Of a DNA stretch of 64,000 nucleotides, positions 8,624 through 18,156 are shown one piece after another. The notes under the pieces were generated by a model. It was not told where the DNA came from and made no database searches. It worked only from the letters and a program-made list of their open reading frames with translations. The stretch covers positions 37,330-101,329 of the forward strand of contig JAFVHU010000110.1 of the NCBI GenBank assembly GCA_017474385.1, read 5' to 3'. Made by a program: the position numbers and the translations under genes. This stretch comes from Afipia sp. Its GTDB lineage: Bacteria; Pseudomonadota; Alphaproteobacteria; Rhizobiales; Xanthobacteraceae. How positions within the stretch are numbered: position 1 is the first letter of the stretch; each line of letters begins with the position of its first letter.

Positions 8624-9805
8624 CTAGTTCAGTGTGGCTTTGAGAGCAGTGGCAGCGGACGCGTAACCGCCCCGCGCGCCATCGACGAAATGAAAATGGT
8701 CCGGACGTGACGCCGACAGCGTGAAGCATGTCATCATCGCCGCATCCTGACGGTGCAGGCCGTAACGCGCGATGCCGGCGGCAGCGGCGGCGGCAAGACG
8801 GCTTTCCAGCGCATCGGCCAGTTCAGGCTTGCAATCGAGCACCATGCGCAGGCCGTCGTCATACTTCCGGAAATCCGAATTTTCGACCACCTGCTGCATG
8901 TAGATCTGCGGCACAAAGCCGCCAGCCGAAATATCGAGGCGAAACAGCAGATAGGCGAACAGCGTCCAGGCATGAACGCTGAGCCGCCGGACGAACAGCG
9001 GCCCGCCACGCTGCGCCAGCGCCTCGAAATCCGCGCCCGGTGTCGGCCAGCGCATGCGCGGACCTGATGACGGCACCGGCCGTCCCGCACCGGGACTTCG
9101 CTCGACCAGTGTCACCACGTCTTCGATCAGGCGGCGGAACGCCGCGCTGTCCGTAGATGCAGGCACGATCAGCATCGACAGAATGAGGCCACGCTCCGCC
9201 GGCATTTCGGAAAAGCGGCACGAGAGTCCGGTCAGATCGGGATGCGCACCCGGCGAGGCCATCGGTATGGTGAACTCGCCGCGCTTCATCGCGGCTTCCG
9301 TCCACGCCAGTCCGCCCCCGGAAAACATCGCGTAGGACACGTGCGGCGACGCCGCATAGCGCGCCACGCGCACATCGAGACCCTGCGCGCGAATGGCCTC
9401 GATCGGCACCAGTGCGACACGCAGCGACAGATCGAGATCTTCCTTCACCCAGGTTGCGGTCGCCGCCAGCGCTTCGCGCGCCATGTCGATGTCCCGCGGC
9501 GATATCGCGAAGCTCGCGCCATCGCCGCCGAAGGCAAACGGAAAATCGCGGCCGTCGAGTGCATTGGTCACCGATGCGATCACCGCCGCACCAGCCATGT
9601 TCACCGCCTTGTAGCGATTGTCCGCGATCGCCTTGGTGGATTGCACGATGTCGGCGACGCCGATCAGCCAGCCATTCGGCACCGGCCGGTACAGCGACGG
9701 GTCCATCAAATTAGCGAAGCCGCGAAACACCGGCATGGCGCTGTAGAAATCGTCCCGGCCGCCAATGTCCGCTGCACTCTGCTCTTGCGATACGTTCATA
9801 ACCAT
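8624..9805 (-). CDS. DUF3095 protein (adenylate-cyclase-like)
   Basis: About 393 residues beginning near MVMNVSQEQSAADIGG and continuing DDFYSAMPVFRGFANLMDP, NGWLIGVADIVQSTKAIAD and AFGGDGASFAI. This is the pattern of DUF3095 proteins, whose N-terminal half resembles class III nucleotide cyclases (GDGAS, ADIVQST). Catalysis has not been shown for the family as far as I know. Starts at 9805, 9799 or 9853 are possible; none has a strong ribosome site. Confidence 0.8.
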   Translation of the reverse strand: MVMNVSQEQSAADIGGRDDFYSAMPVFRGFANLMDPSLYRPVPNGWLIGVADIVQSTKAIADNRYKAVNMAGAAVIASVTNALDGRDFPFAFGGDGASFAISPRDIDMAREALAATATWVKEDLDLSLRVALVPIEAIRAQGLDVRVARYAASPHVSYAMFSGGGLAWTEAAMKRGEFTIPMASPGAHPDLTGLSCRFSEMPAERGLILSMLIVPASTDSAAFRRLIEDVVTLVERSPGAGRPVPSSGPRMRWPTPGADFEALAQRGGPLFVRRLSVHAWTLFAYLLFRLDISAGGFVPQIYMQQVVENSDFRKYDDGLRMVLDCKPELADALESRLAAAAAAGIARYGLHRQDAAMMTCFTLSASRPDHFHFVDGARGGYASAATALKATLN

Positions 9806-9890
9806 GGCGTTGCCGTTTGCTCGGGCGTGACTTGTATCAGGCCAGCGTTCCAAAAATACGAGCCATCAGCAAGACGGGTTCATGCTTGCC

Positions 9891-9924
9891 GCAAACAAAA
9901 TCGGCGCGGGAACACCGCGCCGAT
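9891..9924 (-). terminator. Rho-independent terminator downstream of the DUF3551 gene
   Basis: On the minus strand a perfect 10-bp stem (ATCGGCGCGG with CCGCGCCGAT, 9900-9909 and 9915-9924) closes a five-base loop and is followed by TTTTGTTTG. It lies about 35 nt beyond the DUF3551 stop codon and would also shield the DUF3095 gene from read-through. Confidence 0.8.
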
Positions 9925-9958
9925 CGCCAGGGTGACTGAGCCGGTCGCCGGACCAGCG

Positions 9959-10249
9959 TCAGCGATGATGCTTGTGCTTGGGTTTGCGATAGCGGCGCGG
10001 AGCGGGATCATAATACTGGCGAGGCTGATACCATGCATTCACATGGCACGACCCGCCAACACCGCTGGTGGCGGCCTGGCATTGTTCGTAGGTGTAATAG
10101 TCGCACACCCTGCCCAGTCCGGTGCGCCCGTAATTTTCCGAGCAGAACGGCGCATCCCCTCGCCAGGCGTGAGCTGGCGAGCTGGGTATGATCACCAGTG
10201 CCGCAACCGCGGCTATGGCGAGACCGGCCGCCAAATTGATTTTCAGCAT
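9959..10249 (-). CDS. DUF3551 small exported protein
   Basis: A 96-residue protein with a Sec signal peptide (MLKINLAAGLAIAAVAALVI, cleavage near AHAW). The short mature part has four cysteines in CSENYGRTGLGRVCDYYTYEQC and CHVNAWY, then a basic PRRYRKPKHKHHR tail. This Cys/Tyr pattern is characteristic of DUF3551 proteins abundant in Bradyrhizobium relatives; their role is unknown. The start at 10249 has GGAG upstream. Confidence 0.82.
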   Translation of the reverse strand: MLKINLAAGLAIAAVAALVIIPSSPAHAWRGDAPFCSENYGRTGLGRVCDYYTYEQCQAATSGVGGSCHVNAWYQPRQYYDPAPRRYRKPKHKHHR

Positions 10250-10386
10250 TTCGAATCTCCTTGGTGTCCCTCTATACGGGCATCGCAACCGGATTGGCTA
10301 TCTCCAACGTGTCACACGTTGTTTTCCAGCCACGTCGCCGGGAAAGTGCTACGCTGGATCAAATCCGTGCCAACGCAGGAGTTCCG

Positions 10387-10791
10387 ATGTCGCCTGTCTC
10401 CTTTATGCTCAATGTTCTGTGGGTCGTGCTCGGCGGTTTCTGGATGGCGCTCGGCTGGGCCGTCGCCGCCGTCATTATGGCGATTACCATCATCGGCATT
10501 CCATGGGCGCGCGGCGCCTGGAATATCGCCATCTACACGCTGTTTCCGTTCGGCCAGAAGGCCGTCTCGCGCGAGATCTATATCGGCGAGCGTGACTTCG
10601 GCACCGGCATTTTCGGGTTTATCGGCAATCTGATCTGGCTCATCCTGGCCGGATGGTGGCTGGCGCTCGGCCATCTCTTCACGGCGCTCCTGCTGGCCAT
10701 TACGATCATCGGGATTCCGTTCGCCTGGGCGCATTTGAAGCTCGGCGCCATCGCGCTGTGGCCGATTGGAAAGACCATCGTGCCCGCATGA
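10387..10791 (+). CDS. YccF-domain inner-membrane protein
   Basis: A 134-residue protein with two nearly identical halves, each a YccF domain: NVLWVVLGGFWMALGW...ITIIGIPWARGAWNIA and NLIWLILAGWWLALGH...ITIIGIPFAWAHLKLG. The halves contain paired hydrophobic helices separated by IIGIP. This is the normal E. coli YccF layout (conserved membrane protein of unknown function). ATG at 10387 was taken because the upstream extension is not hydrophobic or conserved. Confidence 0.9.
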   Translation: MSPVSFMLNVLWVVLGGFWMALGWAVAAVIMAITIIGIPWARGAWNIAIYTLFPFGQKAVSREIYIGERDFGTGIFGFIGNLIWLILAGWWLALGHLFTALLLAITIIGIPFAWAHLKLGAIALWPIGKTIVPA

Positions 10792-10947
10792 TGTTGCAGG
10801 GCACAGATTTCTGTGCGCCAAGCCGCTGTCTGTTGGCCGGTTCGCCAATATTACAACATCCCGCATTTGCAATATGACTGGATGGACCACTTCCACCGGT
10901 GCGGAGAAGCTGTAAATTTGACGCGAGCTGGTTCTGGACAGACATCG

Positions 10948-11850
10948 ATGATGGTCGGCCCCCAAGCTGAGCCAAATGACCATTCGCTGCGCGATGTCGC
11001 GGATGACACCCTCGCTATGGCGCGGGCTGCGCAAGAAAAGCTCGACAGCGAGGAAACCAGCACAACCATTCATGAGTTACGCGTCGCGCTCAAGCGCTGG
11101 AAAGCCTTGTTGCGGTTGATCGAGGACTCGATTGGCGAGGAGACCGTGGTTCTGCGCCACGAGGCAAGCCACCTCGCCCGCGAGTTCGGCCGTAGCCGCG
11201 ACGCCCAGACCGCTCTCGATGCACTGGCCGACGTCACAATGCCGAAAGATGCCGAGACGCCGCCGCTCTCGGAAAGAACCAAGGCCACCCTCACCCAGCG
11301 GCTTGAAGATGCGCGAAAGACCCTGGAGGCCGAGCAGCTTCATCCGGAAGCCATTCAACACCTGCGCGCCGGCCTTGCCCGGGCGTCTACCTGTGCAGCA
11401 AACTGGCCGCTTGAGCGAATCCACTTCGACGACATCGTGACCGCGCTCGCAAAATCCTATCGCCGTGCCCGCCGGCGGCGCCCGCACGAATGGGACATTG
11501 CCAATCCGGAGGAGGTTCATGATTTCCGCAAGGCCGTTGTGGCTTTCCGCTATCAGCTCGACCTCATTGCGCCGCTGTGGCCGAAGATGTGGAACACCTT
11601 CATCGACGAAGTACAGAAGCTACGTACGCAGCTTGGCAGGAGTAACGATCTCGTCGCTTTCCGCGGGTTGATACAACCGAGACAGCCGCTGGCGCACTGG
11701 CGCTCACGCCTGACGCCGCAGATCGACAACCGGCAACAGTTTCACCTCGGCCGCGCGCGGTCGCTGGCCGGGCGGGTGTTTGCGGAATCGCCGCGATCAT
11801 TCCGCAAACGCATCGAGGCGCTGGCGAAAGCGGCAGCGGATTCCACTTAA
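10948..11850 (+). CDS. CHAD-domain protein
   Basis: About 300 residues with the helical CHAD repeat signature: IHELRVALKRWKALLRL in the first half and EVHDFRKAVVAFRYQLDLI in the second, each with the conserved histidine and basic residues. CHAD domains bind inorganic polyphosphate. No CYTH phosphatase domain is attached. The start is either of the tandem ATGs at 10948/10951. The frame is open upstream to 10813 but without domain character. No neighbouring polyphosphate kinase is present. Confidence 0.88.
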   Translation: MMVGPQAEPNDHSLRDVADDTLAMARAAQEKLDSEETSTTIHELRVALKRWKALLRLIEDSIGEETVVLRHEASHLAREFGRSRDAQTALDALADVTMPKDAETPPLSERTKATLTQRLEDARKTLEAEQLHPEAIQHLRAGLARASTCAANWPLERIHFDDIVTALAKSYRRARRRRPHEWDIANPEEVHDFRKAVVAFRYQLDLIAPLWPKMWNTFIDEVQKLRTQLGRSNDLVAFRGLIQPRQPLAHWRSRLTPQIDNRQQFHLGRARSLAGRVFAESPRSFRKRIEALAKAAADST

Positions 11851-11978
11851 TCCATCGGCATTTCCGGCTTAAAGGTTCAATGCACCGCAGCATCACAACT
11901 GTCGCATCCAGCTCCGATCGGAGTTGTCGGCATCCGCCAACTCGGCGATAATTCCGGCAGCCACTCCGGGGAAACGCC

Positions 11979-13355
11979 ATGTCGATGCAAAGCCTGACAT
12001 CACCGGCCGCGGTCAAGCCGCCTGTCATGGTGGACCGCAGCAAGCTTGCTCACATTCCCGGCGACGAAGGCTGGCCGCTCGTCGGGCGAACGCTCAACGT
12101 CCTCGCCGATCCGAAAGGCGAAGTCGATGCGATGGCGCGCAAGTATGGCCTCGTCTATCGCTCGCGGGTTCTCGGCGAAACCAGCGTCTCACTGCTCGGC
12201 CCCGAGGCCAACGAATTCATGCTGCTCGACCAGACCAAGCTGTTTTCATCGACCAACGGATGGGAAACGATCCTCGGGCGGCTGTTTCCGCGCGGGCTGA
12301 TGCTGCTCGATTTCGAGGAGCACCGGTTGCATCGCCGCGCCATGTCGGTCGCGTTCAAGTCGGGACCGATGAAGAACTATCTCGCGCAACTCGACGACGG
12401 AATCGCGTCGCGGGTCAGCGAGTGGCGCGCAGCGCCCGGCCCTATGCTGTTCTATCCGGCCATGAAGCAACTGACGCTCGATCTCGCCGCCACGTCGTTT
12501 CTCGGCACCCATATCGGCCCTGATGTCGAGGAGGTTACGCGTTCCTTTGTCGACATGATCGCTGCTTCTGTCGCAGTTGTGCGCCAGCCATGGCCCGGCA
12601 CCCAGATGGCGCGCGGCGTCAAGGGGCGCCAGCGCATCGTCGCCTATTTCTCGCAGCAGATTCCCCTGCGGCGCAAAAACGGCGGCGACGACCTGTTTTC
12701 GCAGCTCTGCCACGCGACCCACGAAGACGGCGCGCTGCTGTCGACGCAGGATATCGTCGACCACATGAGTTTTCTGATCATGGCGGCGCACGACACGCTC
12801 ACATCATCACTGACATCGTTCGTCGCGATGCTGGCGGCGCATCCAGAGTGGCAAATGAGATTGCGCGACGAAATCTCGTCGCTCGGGATCGAGCCCGGCG
12901 CGCCGCTGCCGTTCGAGAAACTCGACGCCATGCCGCTCACCGAAATGGCGTTCAAGGAAGCGATGCGGATGAAGCCGCCGGTGCCGTCGATCCCGCGCCG
13001 CGCGACGCGGGACTTCAGCTTCAAGGGCTACGATATTCCAGCCGGCACGCTGGTCAGCATGAATCCGCTGTTCACCCACCACATGAGCGAGCACTGGTCC
13101 GATCCCGAAACATTCGATCCGCTGCGCTTCACCGACGAAGCGCAGCGCGCGCGCCATCGCTTCGCTTACATTCCGTTCAGCGGCGGCGCGCACATGTGCA
13201 TCGGGCTACACTTCGCCTACATGCAGGCCAAATGTTTCGCGTTTCATTTCCTGCAGAATCTCAAGGTCACCCTGGAGCCGGGCTATGTGCCGTCGTGGCA
13301 AATGTGGCCGATCCCGAAACCCAAGGACGGATTGCGCGTGACGCTCGTGTCCTGA
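11979..13355 (+). CDS. Cytochrome P450
   Basis: A 458-residue soluble P450. The haem-ligand cysteine is Cys407 in FSGGAHMCIGLHFA. The I-helix appears as IMAAHDTLTSSLTS, the K-helix ExxR as EAMRMKPPVPSIPRR (glutamate before AMR), and the meander has FDPLRF. P450s of this CYP120/CYP51-like look oxidise lipophilic substrates; the substrate is not deducible. It begins MSMQSLTSPAAVKPP and stands alone, with no ferredoxin partner beside it. Confidence 0.92.
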   Translation: MSMQSLTSPAAVKPPVMVDRSKLAHIPGDEGWPLVGRTLNVLADPKGEVDAMARKYGLVYRSRVLGETSVSLLGPEANEFMLLDQTKLFSSTNGWETILGRLFPRGLMLLDFEEHRLHRRAMSVAFKSGPMKNYLAQLDDGIASRVSEWRAAPGPMLFYPAMKQLTLDLAATSFLGTHIGPDVEEVTRSFVDMIAASVAVVRQPWPGTQMARGVKGRQRIVAYFSQQIPLRRKNGGDDLFSQLCHATHEDGALLSTQDIVDHMSFLIMAAHDTLTSSLTSFVAMLAAHPEWQMRLRDEISSLGIEPGAPLPFEKLDAMPLTEMAFKEAMRMKPPVPSIPRRATRDFSFKGYDIPAGTLVSMNPLFTHHMSEHWSDPETFDPLRFTDEAQRARHRFAYIPFSGGAHMCIGLHFAYMQAKCFAFHFLQNLKVTLEPGYVPSWQMWPIPKPKDGLRVTLVS

Positions 13356-13411
13356 ATCCGAAGTTCGCCTCTGTTTGCGGCGAGCCAGCATTTTCAACCA
13401 GTAACCCTCAG

Positions 13412-14983
13412 TCAGGATTTTCCCGATCTCGCATCCGGCTGCGGCTCGATCTGGACTGACCAGAGATCTCGGTCGTCGACGTCCTTCAGCGTGACGGTCA
13501 TGATCCGGGAGTCTCCGTCAATATCGACACGGCCGAAAAATTGCAGCCCGTAACAGGGTGCCAGGTTTTCACCCTGCTCCGCGCTGCAGCCCTTTTGAAA
13601 CACCGCTGCCGGGCCGAACGTGTTGTCGAGCGGTGCCGGCCCCCACGTCCCAGCATGAAGCGGACCGGATACAAACTCCCAGAACGCCTCGAATTCCTGA
13701 AACACCGCCCGGTTAGGATCATAATAGTGCGCAGCCGTATAGTGCATGTCGGCCGTCAGCCAGACCGTGTTCCTGACACCGGCATGCTTGATAAAAGACA
13801 GCAGATCGGCGATCTCGCTTTCGCGTCGCTCGGGCGGCCCGTCGCCTAAGGCAATGGCGTCCTCACTGACCAACCCGATCGGCATATCCGCGGCAATGAC
13901 TTTCCATGTCGCGTTTGAACCGGCGAGGGATCGCTTGAGCCATGCCATTTGAGCCGCTCCGAGCAGGCATGCATCGCTCCGATCGTCGCGTTTGTTCCAT
14001 GTCGAATCGCGATAGCTGCGCATATCGATCAGAAAGACATCCAGCAGCGGCCCGTAAGCCACCTTGCGATAGACCCGGTCGGGTTGCGCCGAGAGTTGCC
14101 GGATCGGCATGTACTCGTGAAACGCACGGCAGGCGCGCGCCACCAGCCGTGACGCTCCGTCCTTCGAATACCCCGCGGCGTCCACCGTGCCATCCGGCGA
14201 CCAATCATTGGTGACTTCATGATCGTCCCACTGCGCGAGAATGGGAATCTCCGCGTTGAACGCGCGCACATTTTCATCCAGCAGATTGTATTTATAGTTT
14301 CCGCGAAATTGCGCCAGCGTTTGCGCGACGGCGGACTTCTCCTCGGTCACGACGTTGCGCCAGATCCCGCCATCTGACAGCTTCAGCTCCCTCTCGATCG
14401 GACAATCGGCATAGATGCTGTCGCCGGAATGAATGAAAAAGTCCGGTCGATTGTCGAGCATCGTCTTGTAGGTACGCATGCCGCCACGGGATGGATCGAT
14501 ACCCCAACCTTGACCCGCTGTATCGCCAGACCAGACGAACGATACCGAGCGTCGGTCAACAGGCGCCGTCCGGAAATGACCGGCCTGCGTTTCTCCGGAT
14601 ATCGCCGGCTCCTGAATGTCATGAAATTGAACGCGATAGAAAATGTCCTGTCCCGCCGGCAGATCTTCGATCAGCAGCTTCGCCGTGAAATCATCGTCTG
14701 GCAGCGCATCGATCGACATCGCGTGAAAGATCGTCTTGAAACTCTCGACCGTTGAGAAATCCACCTGCATCCGCGCCGGCCTGTTTGCGCGGGCCCAGAC
14801 CACGGCGGAATCGGCCGAAACATCGCCCGACTGAAGCCCGCATGCAATTTGGGGGCGATCGGCGGCGCGGCTAAGATAAGGTCTGGCGATGCCGCCGAGT
14901 CCCGCCAGTGCGACCGTCGATGCCGACCGCGTGAGGAACTGACGCCGCGTCGAACTCCTGCTGTCGCGAACCGTCACCGCCAT
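13412..14983 (-). CDS. phoD: PhoD-type alkaline phosphatase, Tat-exported
   Basis: 523 residues starting with a twin-arginine leader (STRRQFLTRSASTVALAGLGG). After an N-terminal Fn3-like segment (CGLQSGDVSADSAVVWARA) come the PhoD metal motifs VWSGDTAGQG, FIHSGDSIYADCPIE, AQWDDHEVTNDW and TADMHYTAAHYYD. PhoD enzymes are Ca/Fe-dependent phosphodiesterases and monoesterases that release phosphate in the periplasm under phosphate starvation. No Pho box was verified. It converges with the P450 gene. Confidence 0.92.
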   Translation of the reverse strand: MAVTVRDSRSSTRRQFLTRSASTVALAGLGGIARPYLSRAADRPQIACGLQSGDVSADSAVVWARANRPARMQVDFSTVESFKTIFHAMSIDALPDDDFTAKLLIEDLPAGQDIFYRVQFHDIQEPAISGETQAGHFRTAPVDRRSVSFVWSGDTAGQGWGIDPSRGGMRTYKTMLDNRPDFFIHSGDSIYADCPIERELKLSDGGIWRNVVTEEKSAVAQTLAQFRGNYKYNLLDENVRAFNAEIPILAQWDDHEVTNDWSPDGTVDAAGYSKDGASRLVARACRAFHEYMPIRQLSAQPDRVYRKVAYGPLLDVFLIDMRSYRDSTWNKRDDRSDACLLGAAQMAWLKRSLAGSNATWKVIAADMPIGLVSEDAIALGDGPPERRESEIADLLSFIKHAGVRNTVWLTADMHYTAAHYYDPNRAVFQEFEAFWEFVSGPLHAGTWGPAPLDNTFGPAAVFQKGCSAEQGENLAPCYGLQFFGRVDIDGDSRIMTVTLKDVDDRDLWSVQIEPQPDARSGKS

Positions 14984-15154
14984 CGTTCATCCTTCGCCGA
15001 ATCACGACGAAGAGTGCCCGCGCAAATTGACTGTGAGCCGAAGGATTTGCGACAAGTTCACGACGCGGCAGCGGATGCCAAACAGTTGACTCCGCTCACC
15101 CCGCCATTCAAGCCATAGGCAACCCGCAACGGAAAAGCGGGACCGGGAGAAAAC

Positions 15155-16756
15155 ATGCCTAAGACTGATCACGCACCTCACCAGTTCTTGCCGGGTCATG
15201 TCGGCCCCTTCGCCGGACTGGATGTGCCGTGGCTGTTGCGACTGCGCGCCGAGACGCGGCGCGACCATCCGTTTCTGATCTGGGCGCCGTTCGACGCGCC
15301 GTCGCGTCCCTGGACCTACGGCGAGTTCCACGACCGCGCCGGCGCGCTGGCTGCGGGTCTCGCGAAACGCGGCATCAAGCCCGGCGAATGCGTTCTGATC
15401 CATCTCGACAACTGCATCGAGATGCTGCTGGCGTGGTTCGCCTGCGTCGAACTCGGCGCCATCGCCGTCACCACCAACACCCGCTCCGCCCCTAGCGAGA
15501 TGGAGTATTTCGCGGGTCACTGCGGCGCAGTCGCGGCCATCACCCAACCGGCCTATGCCGAATTGATTGCAGCAAACTGCCGCAACCTGCGGTGGCTCGC
15601 CGTGACGTCTCACGACGCGGGCGCAGCGCCTGCGCAAGGATACAAGCCGCCGAAGAGCGAGAGCTTCGAAGCGCTGTTCGCAAACAGCGCGGGCCGGCCG
15701 CGCCGTCCCGCCGATCCTTACGCGCCATGCAGCGTGCAATACACCTCCGGCACCACATCGCGGCCGAAGGCGGTGTTGTGGACCCACGCTAACGCGCTGT
15801 GGGGCGCGAAGATCAACGCCGTGCATCAGGACTTGCGGCCCGAGGACATTCACCATATCTATCTGCCGCTGTTTCACACCAATGCGCTGGCCTATTCCAT
15901 GCTGTCGACACTGTGGGTCGGCGGTACCGCCGTGATCCAGCCGCGCTTCTCGGCCAGCCGGTTCTGGACGACCGCGCTGGAGCACCGCTGCACCTGGACA
16001 TCTCTGGTGCCGTTCTGTGTCAAGGCGCTGATGGAGCACGATGCGCCCAAAGCGCATCACTTCCGGTTGTGGGGCAGCGCGGTCTGCGAACCACCGACCG
16101 ATGCGATCTTCGGCGTCAAGACCATCGGCTGGTGGGGCATGACCGAAACCATCACCCACGGCATTGTTGGCGAACCCAACCAGCCCAACATTCCGCTCGC
16201 CATCGGCCGCGCCGCGCCGGAATACGACATCCGCGTTGTCGACGAGAACGGCGCACCGACGCAAGTTGGCGGCACTGGCGATCTTCTGATCCGCGGCGTT
16301 CCCGGTCTCTCGCTGTTCAAGGAATATCTGCACAACGAGAAGGCCACGCGCGCGAGCTTCGACGAGCACGGCTATTTCATCACCGGCGACCGCGTGAAGC
16401 TGCTGGAAAACGGTTTCCTGCGGTTCGGCGACCGCGCCAAGGACATGCTGAAGGTCGGCGGTGAGAATGTTGCCGCCTCCGAGATCGAACAGGTCGTCAT
16501 GACGGTCGCGGGTGTGCGCGAGGCGGCAGTGGTTGCCAAGAAGCATCCGATGCTGGATGAGGTGCCGGTGGTGTTCGTCATTCCAACCAGCGGCCTCAAA
16601 ACTGCACCGCCCACGCTGCAGGATGATATTCTGAGCGCCTGCAAGAACGCGCTGGCCGACTTCAAGGTGCCGCGCGAGGTCCATCTGGTCGAAGACATGC
16701 CGCGTTCGACGCTTGAAAAGGTGGCAAAGGCGGAACTGAGGAAATTGCTGGCGTAA
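15155..16756 (+). CDS. AMP-forming acyl-CoA synthetase
   Basis: 533 residues of the ANL adenylating superfamily. The P-loop-like A3 motif reads YTSGTTSRPKAVLWTH, with Ser in place of the usual Gly after TT. Other motifs are WGMTETIT (A5), TGDRVKLLENGFLRFGDR (A7) and KVGGENVAASEIE (A8), and the catalytic lysine lies in STLEKVAKAEL. The best resemblance is to crotonobetaine/carnitine-CoA ligase-like enzymes. It probably forms a unit with the enoyl-reductase-like gene 37 nt downstream, suggesting acyl-CoA or fatty-acid metabolism. Confidence 0.9.
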   Translation: MPKTDHAPHQFLPGHVGPFAGLDVPWLLRLRAETRRDHPFLIWAPFDAPSRPWTYGEFHDRAGALAAGLAKRGIKPGECVLIHLDNCIEMLLAWFACVELGAIAVTTNTRSAPSEMEYFAGHCGAVAAITQPAYAELIAANCRNLRWLAVTSHDAGAAPAQGYKPPKSESFEALFANSAGRPRRPADPYAPCSVQYTSGTTSRPKAVLWTHANALWGAKINAVHQDLRPEDIHHIYLPLFHTNALAYSMLSTLWVGGTAVIQPRFSASRFWTTALEHRCTWTSLVPFCVKALMEHDAPKAHHFRLWGSAVCEPPTDAIFGVKTIGWWGMTETITHGIVGEPNQPNIPLAIGRAAPEYDIRVVDENGAPTQVGGTGDLLIRGVPGLSLFKEYLHNEKATRASFDEHGYFITGDRVKLLENGFLRFGDRAKDMLKVGGENVAASEIEQVVMTVAGVREAAVVAKKHPMLDEVPVVFVIPTSGLKTAPPTLQDDILSACKNALADFKVPREVHLVEDMPRSTLEKVAKAELRKLLA

Positions 16757-16793
16757 GCGGGACACGCCCGAGACACGAGAAGAGGATATCGCG

Positions 16794-17972
16794 ATGACCC
16801 AACCGAAATTCGATGTCGTGGTTTATGGCGCAAGCGGTTTTACCGGCCGGCTCGTCGCGGAATATCTCGCCGCGCACTATGGCCCCGGAAGCAATCTCAA
16901 ATGGGCGATGGCAGGCCGCAGCCGCGACAAGCTCGCGGCGGTTCGCGACGAGATCGGCGCACCGAAGGACACGCCGCTGATCGAAGCCGACGCGAGCGAT
17001 CCCGCGTCGCTCAAGGCGCTTGTCGGCCAGACCAAGGCGGTTCTCACAACCGTCGGCCCCTATCAGCTTTACGGGTCCGAGCTGGTCGCGGCCTGCGCCG
17101 CATCCGGCACCGACTATCTCGATCTCTGCGGCGAGCCGGCATGGATGCGCCAGATGATCGACGCCCATCACGCAAAGGCGCAATCCACCGGCGCCCGCAT
17201 CCTGTTCTCGTGTGGGTTCGATTCGATCCCGTTCGAACTCGGCGTGCTCTTCCTGCAAAACGCGGCGAAGAAAAAATTTGGGGCGACCGTGCACCGGGTG
17301 AAGGGCCGCGTGCGCAGGATGAAGGGCACATTCTCCGGCGGCACGGCGGCAAGCCTGAAAGCCACTTACGCGGCCGCAGCCAAGGATCTCAGCATCGTGC
17401 CGCTGCTCAAGAATCCGTTCGCGCTGACACCGGGCTTCGAGGGCCCGAAACAGCCGCCAGGCAACAAGCCGCTCCTCGACGATGAGCTCGACATGTGGGT
17501 CGCGCCGTTCGTGATGGCGACGATCAACACCCGCAACGTGCACCGCTCGAATCTCCTGATGGGCTTCCCGTATGGCAAGGACTTCGTCTACGACGAGATG
17601 ATGCTGGCCGGTCCCGGCGAGAAGGGCGAAGCCACCGCCAGGGCCATCGTCGCTGCCAACGCCGCGATGGGCGGACCCGGCGGACCGAAGCCCGGCGAAG
17701 GCCCCTCAAAGGAAGAGCGCGAGACGGGCCTGTACGATATCCTGTTCGTCGGCGTGTCGCTGGACGGCCGGCAGGTCCACGCTTCGGTCAAGGGCGACCG
17801 CGATCCTGGCTACGGATCGACCTCCAAGATGATCGCCGAGTGCGCCGTCTGTCTGGTGCGCGACGCACAGGATGTGGCGGGCGGCATCTGGACGCCGGGC
17901 GCGGCATTGGGCGATCGCCTGATCAAGCGGCTGGAGGACAATGCCGGGCTTCAGTTCAGGGTTGAGGGCTGA
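16794..17972 (+). CDS. Saccharopine-dehydrogenase-like / trans-acting enoyl reductase family protein
   Basis: 392 residues opening with a Rossmann dinucleotide site, [18 protein letters not shown], followed by the family markers [28 protein letters not shown] and [13 protein letters not shown]. Proteins of this family include mycobacterial trans-acting enoyl reductases and reductases annotated as saccharopine dehydrogenase. True lysine metabolism is unlikely because the lysine-pathway partners are absent. It is 37 nt after the acyl-CoA synthetase and probably co-transcribed. Confidence 0.85.
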   Translation: MTQPKFDVVVYGASGFTGRLVAEYLAAHYGPGSNLKWAMAGRSRDKLAAVRDEIGAPKDTPLIEADASDPASLKALVGQTKAVLTTVGPYQLYGSELVAACAASGTDYLDLCGEPAWMRQMIDAHHAKAQSTGARILFSCGFDSIPFELGVLFLQNAAKKKFGATVHRVKGRVRRMKGTFSGGTAASLKATYAAAAKDLSIVPLLKNPFALTPGFEGPKQPPGNKPLLDDELDMWVAPFVMATINTRNVHRSNLLMGFPYGKDFVYDEMMLAGPGEKGEATARAIVAANAAMGGPGGPKPGEGPSKEERETGLYDILFVGVSLDGRQVHASVKGDRDPGYGSTSKMIAECAVCLVRDAQDVAGGIWTPGAALGDRLIKRLEDNAGLQFRVEG

Positions 17973-18079
17973 AGGGCCGGATACCTGCGGCAGACCCGCC
18001 TAGTGTGCTCCAAACCGGGGCTTTCAATCTCATGCCAGCCGTTGCCCGCACGGGACCAATCGGCTAAATGGAATGCGCC

Positions 18080-18156
18080 GCACCCGTAGCTCAGCTGGAT
18101 AGAGCGTTGCCCTCCGAAGGCAAAGGTCACACGTTCGAATCGTGTCGGGTGCGCCA
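18080..18156 (+). tRNA. tRNA-Arg (anticodon CCG)
   Basis: A complete 77-nt tRNA. The acceptor stem GCACCCG pairs with CGGGTGC, the D arm contains AGCTCAGCTGGATAGAGC, the anticodon stem TTGCC/GGCAA encloses loop CTCCGAA with anticodon CCG, the T loop is TTCGAAT, and CCA is encoded. It marks the left edge of the mobile element: the recombinase gene on the other strand runs into its 3' half. Confidence 0.96.

Noticed and set aside
15002-16765. A 587-codon minus-strand frame opposite the acyl-CoA synthetase
   Set aside because: Antisense shadow in high-GC DNA; the plus strand has all ANL motifs.
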